A stretch of 64,000 nucleotides of DNA, from positions 558,001-622,000 of the forward strand of contig NC_019978.1 in assembly GCF_000328625.1 (NCBI RefSeq). Reading direction: 5' to 3'. The number at the start of each line of letters is the position of its first letter. The first letter of the stretch is position 1. This DNA is from Halobacteroides halobius DSM 5150. Its GTDB lineage: Bacteria > Bacillota > Halanaerobiia > Halobacteroidales > Halobacteroidaceae. Of the stretch, positions 60,991 to 64,000 are shown piece after piece. Below the pieces are notes generated by a model that saw nothing but the letters and a program-made list of their open reading frames with translations, searched no databases and had not been told where the DNA came from. The translations under genes and the position numbers were made by a program.

Positions 60991-61047
60991 CTATCCATAT
61001 TATATGCAATTTTATAGTATTTAATTATCAGAAAGCAAATATTTCAA

Positions 61048-61593
61048 TTATTTTTCTTGTAAGCGAATTTGATAACTACCTACTTTTTCAAATCGGCCAC
61101 TTAATATACTACTAAATCGTTCTGTTTCTTGTTTAGCAAAGTTTCCGATGTTGATATAGCCCTTTCCAAATTGTTCTCCTGCTTCATTATAAACGGTGAC
61201 TATAAATGTAGCAATATGATAGCCCTCTCCTGATTGGTTAGTCATACTTCCTGTAACTTTAATCAATCCATTAGAATTTATAAAATTGATCTTATTACAG
61301 ATAAAGCCACCATCTATTCTAGTAGCAATTGATTCTTTGTTAGTAGCTGAGCTAGTTGTATTCTCTGGGATCCAGCCTTCAACTTCTACTTTACCTTTTA
61401 CTTTAATCCAATTTCCTACTTGGTTAACTACTTTTAATTTACTTTTTTGTGGTAATGTGGTAATGACTAATCCTTCTGGTTCAGTTCTAAGTTTAACCTC
61501 TTTATCTTTAATAATTAAGTATTCTTGGGCCCAAACAGTAAATCCGGTAATTAATAAACTGATTAGTAGTAAACCAATTAGTTTATGCTTCAT
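61048..61593 (-). CDS. Exported SH3-domain protein with FxLYD-like domain
   Basis: 181-aa secreted protein. Signal peptide 1-23 (LIGLLLISLLITGFTVWAQ), bacterial SH3 domain (about 26-78: DKEVKLRTEPEG, VVNQVGNWIKV, EGWIPE), then a beta-sandwich (about 95-181, LIKVTGSMTNQSGEGY, FIVTVYNEAGEQFGKGYINI) typical of FxLYD domains. Probably binds cell-wall material in the periplasm. ATG at 61593 after GGAGGGTGA; a GTG at 61602 overlaps that site. Convergent with the rnhB operon. Confidence 0.85.
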   Translation of the reverse strand: MKHKLIGLLLISLLITGFTVWAQEYLIIKDKEVKLRTEPEGLVITTLPQKSKLKVVNQVGNWIKVKGKVEVEGWIPENTTSSATNKESIATRIDGGFICNKINFINSNGLIKVTGSMTNQSGEGYHIATFIVTVYNEAGEQFGKGYINIGNFAKQETERFSSILSGRFEKVGSYQIRLQEK

Positions 61594-61757
61594 AGATTTC
61601 ACCCTCCAATTATAGTCGGATTAAAATTAATTTTAATCTCTTATTATTAATATTCATGATAAGAGGATATTTTCCTTTAATAATTACTACTGTTTCATGT
61701 ATATTTATTACTATAATGGGTAAATTATGTTATATAAAATATTTCGGGGGATTAAGT

Positions 61758-62111
61758 ATGAACAAGCGTACTTTAGGGAGTAAAGGGGAAATAATAGCAA
61801 AAGAATTCTTACAAAAGCAGGGTTATAAAATAAAAGAGGAAAATTTTTGGTCTCGTTATGGTGAAATAGATATTATAGCAGAAGATGATGATTACTTGGT
61901 ATTTGTAGAGGTCAAATTCTCGCATCAAACATCTTATGTTAGACCCCAAGAGCAGATCACATATTATAAACAACAACATTTAAAAAGAGTAGCCAATTAT
62001 TATTTAGTTACTCAACAAATAGAAAAAGATTGTCGGTTTGATGTAGTAGCTATACTGCAAAATGAGGAGCAACAAGAAATTGAATTGATTAGGAATGCTT
62101 TTTTAGTTTAG
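61758..62111 (+). CDS. yraN: YraN/UPF0102 endonuclease-like protein
   Basis: 117-aa predicted PD-(D/E)xK-fold nuclease. TLGSKGEIIAKEFLQKQGY and GEIDIIAEDDDYLVFVEVKF contain the D and ExK active-site residues. ATG 61758 follows GGGGG. Usual neighbour of rnhB and yifB. Confidence 0.9.
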   Translation: MNKRTLGSKGEIIAKEFLQKQGYKIKEENFWSRYGEIDIIAEDDDYLVFVEVKFSHQTSYVRPQEQITYYKQQHLKRVANYYLVTQQIEKDCRFDVVAILQNEEQQEIELIRNAFLV

Positions 62112-62121
62112 GAGGGGTAGT

Positions 62122-63648
62122 GTGTTAGCCAAAACAGCTAGTAATGCTGTATTAGGGATAGAAGGATATTTAGTAGAGGTTGAAGTAGATTTATCACAAG
62201 GTTTGCCAGCATTTAATATTGTTGGTCTACCAGACACTGCAGTTAGAGAAGCTAAGGAGAGGGTTAAAGCGGCTATTAAAAATTCAGGTTTTGAGTTTCC
62301 GGTTAAAAGGATTACAGTTAATTTGGCTCCAGCAGATATAAAAAAACAGGGTCCAGCCTTTGATTTACCAATTGCTGTGGGGCTATTAGCAGCTGTAGGC
62401 AGGGTGTCACAAGAGAGATTGAGTGATTATGCTCTAATAGGTGAATTATCTTTAGATGGTCGGATAAGAAGTGGCCAAGGGATCTTACCTATGGTTTTAT
62501 CGGCCAAGAGAGCAGGGAAAAAAGGGGTTATACTAGCAAAAGAAAATGCTGCTGAAGCCTCAGTAGTTGATGGTTTAGAGATTATTCCTATTAATAATTT
62601 AAAGCAAACAGTACGCTACTTAAATGGTCAGTTAGACGTAGATCAAGTGAAAATTGATTTATTTACCAGCAAGCAATCTAGCCATCCACTTGATTTTAGT
62701 GATGTTAAAGGCCAAGAGCATGCTAAAAGAGCTTTAGAAGTGGCTGCAGCGGGAGGACATAATGTATTGATGGTAGGGCCACCAGGTTCTGGAAAGAGCA
62801 TGTTAGCTAAAAGGTTACCAACTATTTTGCCGCCTTTAAGTAGACAAGAAGCTATTGAAGTAACTAAAGTTTTTAGTGTTATAGGTAAGTTATCACGGCC
62901 ATTAATCACTAAACGTCCCTTTAGGAGCCCTCACCATACTATTTCAGATGCAGGGTTAATTGGTGGAGGTAGAATTCCAAAGCCTGGGGAGGTAAGCTTG
63001 GCCCATCAGGGGGTATTATTTTTAGATGAATTACCTGAATTTAAAAAGAGTGTATTAGAAGTGTTACGCCAGCCTTTAGAAGAAGGTGAAGTAACTATTT
63101 CAAGATCATTAACCACTTTAGAATATCCAGCTCAGTTTATGTTAATAGCTGCCATGAATCCTTGTAAGTGTGGTTATTATGGTGATCCAACTAAAGAGTG
63201 CACTTGTACATCTACTGAGATAAGGAGATATTTAAATAAAGTCTCTGGTCCATTAATGGATAGAATAGATATTCATTTAGAATTACCAAGGTTAAAAGTA
63301 GATGAATTAATTGAAAATAAAGCTAAGGAAAGTTCATCTAAAATAAAAGAAAGAGTAGTTAAAGCAAGAAGGAAACAATTGAAGCGTTTTAAGGAAGAAA
63401 GAATTACTCATAATGCTCAAATAAATAGTTCTTTACTAAAAGAATACTGTAATTTAAGTGGATCAGCTACTGTATTGTTAAAGGATGCCATTTCTAGATT
63501 AAATTTAAGTGCTAGAGCTTATGATCGAATCTTAAAGTTAGCAAGGACAATAGCTGATCTAGCAGCTGAAGAAGAAATAAATTCTAATCATATTGCTGAG
63601 GCAATTCAGTATCGAAATCTAGATCGTAAATATAGTACTGGTCTTTAG
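62122..63648 (+). CDS. yifB: YifB/ComM-like Mg-chelatase-family AAA+ ATPase
   Basis: 508-aa protein: an N-terminal Lon-S16-like domain (VEVDLSQGLPAFNIVGLPD, LAPADIKKQGPAFDLPIAVG), AAA+ core with Walker A GPPGSGKSMLAKRL (near residue 219), Walker B VLFLDELPEF, and a zinc-like NPCKCGYYGDP..CTC insertion, then the C-terminal lid (LSARAYDRILKLARTIADL). ComM helps branch migration in natural transformation. GTG start, 10 bp after yraN. Confidence 0.95.
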   Translation: MLAKTASNAVLGIEGYLVEVEVDLSQGLPAFNIVGLPDTAVREAKERVKAAIKNSGFEFPVKRITVNLAPADIKKQGPAFDLPIAVGLLAAVGRVSQERLSDYALIGELSLDGRIRSGQGILPMVLSAKRAGKKGVILAKENAAEASVVDGLEIIPINNLKQTVRYLNGQLDVDQVKIDLFTSKQSSHPLDFSDVKGQEHAKRALEVAAAGGHNVLMVGPPGSGKSMLAKRLPTILPPLSRQEAIEVTKVFSVIGKLSRPLITKRPFRSPHHTISDAGLIGGGRIPKPGEVSLAHQGVLFLDELPEFKKSVLEVLRQPLEEGEVTISRSLTTLEYPAQFMLIAAMNPCKCGYYGDPTKECTCTSTEIRRYLNKVSGPLMDRIDIHLELPRLKVDELIENKAKESSSKIKERVVKARRKQLKRFKEERITHNAQINSSLLKEYCNLSGSATVLLKDAISRLNLSARAYDRILKLARTIADLAAEEEINSNHIAEAIQYRNLDRKYSTGL

Positions 63649-63675
63649 TATAGGAAAAATAAAATCAATTAAGTA

Positions 63676-63701
63676 AGAAGGCTCCTTGCAAGGAACCTTC
63701 T
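63676..63701. terminator. Hairpin between yifB and the minus-strand miniproteins
   Basis: AGAAGGCTCCTT and AAGGAACCTTCT arms with one mismatch around GC; no strong T run on either side, so termination is uncertain. Confidence 0.5.
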
Positions 63702-63709
63702 AAAGATTA

Positions 63710-63790
63710 TCAATTAATGCCACCCAAAATTAATAAAACAAGAATTAAGAAAGTCACATAAGGTCCATCTCCACCATTGTAGTCACCCAT
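63710..63790 (-). CDS. YjcZ-like sporulation miniprotein 1
   Basis: 26 aa: MGDYNGGDGPYVTFLILVLL ending ILGGIN. A Gly-rich head, one hydrophobic helix and a tiny tail match YjcZ/YczN-type spore-associated peptides of Bacillus. GGGGGTGG precedes the ATG on the minus strand. Confidence 0.7.
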   Translation of the reverse strand: MGDYNGGDGPYVTFLILVLLILGGIN

Positions 63791-63824
63791 CTTTTTCCAC
63801 CCCCCTTATATTAAGTTATATAAC

Positions 63825-63914
63825 TTAAATAACACCTAAGACTAACAAAATAACAATTATAAATAAAATGCCACCATAATCTTCACCAAAGCCACCATTT
63901 TCATAGTCTCCCAT
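63825..63914 (-). CDS. YjcZ-like sporulation miniprotein 2
   Basis: 29 aa: MGDYENGGFGEDYGGILFII ending VILLVLGVI. Paralogue of the next gene downstream (shared MGDY..GG start, hydrophobic helix). GGAGGTG precedes the ATG. The two genes lie head-to-tail, 34 bp apart. Confidence 0.7.
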   Translation of the reverse strand: MGDYENGGFGEDYGGILFIIVILLVLGVI

Positions 63915-64000
63915 TAAACACACCTCCCAAATAATAGTAATTTGATCTTTTTATACGATAAAAAATATGGTATCTTAAGAGGGATAGACTATTTTATAGT

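Noticed and set aside
61286-61615. 109-aa plus-strand frame over the SH3-domain gene
   Set aside because: The minus-strand gene has a signal peptide, SH3 motif and ribosome binding site; the plus frame has none of these.
61656-61757. 34-residue hydrophobic N-terminal extension of YraN
   Set aside because: YraN is a soluble protein starting near ATG 61758, which has a GGGGG site; the extension is not family-like.
1-64000. CRISPR arrays, tRNA or rRNA genes, insertion sequences
   Set aside because: No regularly spaced repeats, cloverleaf with CCA-type ends, rRNA-like stretch or transposase frame was seen on either strand.

Overview
The window looks like the chromosome of a low-GC, anaerobic, endospore-forming Firmicute that also has an outer membrane. 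Sporulation genes are everywhere (spoIVB, spo0A, a spo0E-like gene, spoIIM, dacF, spoIIAA-spoIIAB-sigF, the complete spoVA set, ytfJ, spoVS, YjcZ-like miniproteins). At the same time there is a beta-barrel protein ending in Phe, a LolA-like periplasmic protein, and an iron-binding protein with no lipobox cysteine. Together these fit the diderm order Halanaerobiales (Orenia/Halobacteroides/Acetohalobium type). That placement is inference from gene content; no rRNA is present.

Layout. 1-11855: spoIVB (cut by the window edge), spo0A behind a good SigH promoter, a SteA/SteB-like pair with a GT2 glycosyltransferase and a MraY-like membrane transferase, a sodium:neurotransmitter-symporter family transporter with its 31-aa partner, an M20 peptidase, a Spo0E-like phosphatase, a DUF3866 protein, NudF and SpoIIM. 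11933-23478: deoB, punA, two minus-strand genes (an exported unknown and a CheX-like phosphatase), dacF, the spoIIA operon and the spoVA operon. 23491-31669: two blocks between spoVAF and lysA that break the Bacillus-like order: a three-gene acyl-CoA dehydratase/activase set, and a repressor-controlled RND-permease/LolA-like/outer-membrane-barrel/TetR operon. 31670-39202: lysA behind a lysine riboswitch, a DHH-CBS-nucleotidyltransferase fusion, an M50 protease, trpS, scpA and scpB. 39203-43202: a Fur-type iron-chelate ABC operon bounded by a 53-bp direct repeat of the scpB tail. 43374-47755: DUF2953, ytfJ, a dacB-like gene, rluB, a radical SAM gene and spoVS. 47869-63648: smc, an unknown gene with an HxHP motif, ftsY, ylxM, ffh, rpsP, khpA, rimM, trmD, a SPOUT methylase, rplS, lepB, rbgA, rnhB, yraN and yifB. 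63649-64000: two tiny YjcZ-like genes on the minus strand.

How it fits together. The backbone keeps the Bacillus order spoIIM-deoB-punA-dacF-spoIIA-spoVA-lysA-scpAB-dacB-rluB and, separately, smc-ftsY-ylxM-ffh-rpsP-khpA-rimM-trmD-rplS-rbgA-rnhB. Against that backbone the non-syntenic cargo stands out: the dehydratase/activase trio, the envelope-spanning RND/LolA/barrel operon, and the iron transporter that seems to have arrived with a second copy of the scpB end. The strongest candidate for a little-described system is the RND/LolA/barrel operon at 26528-31669, with a perfect SigA promoter overlapped downstream by a 24-bp palindromic operator and its own TetR gene as last cistron.

Start codons were chosen from ribosome-binding-site spacing, so several differ from the longest possible frame. 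No tRNA, rRNA, CRISPR array or transposase gene was seen.
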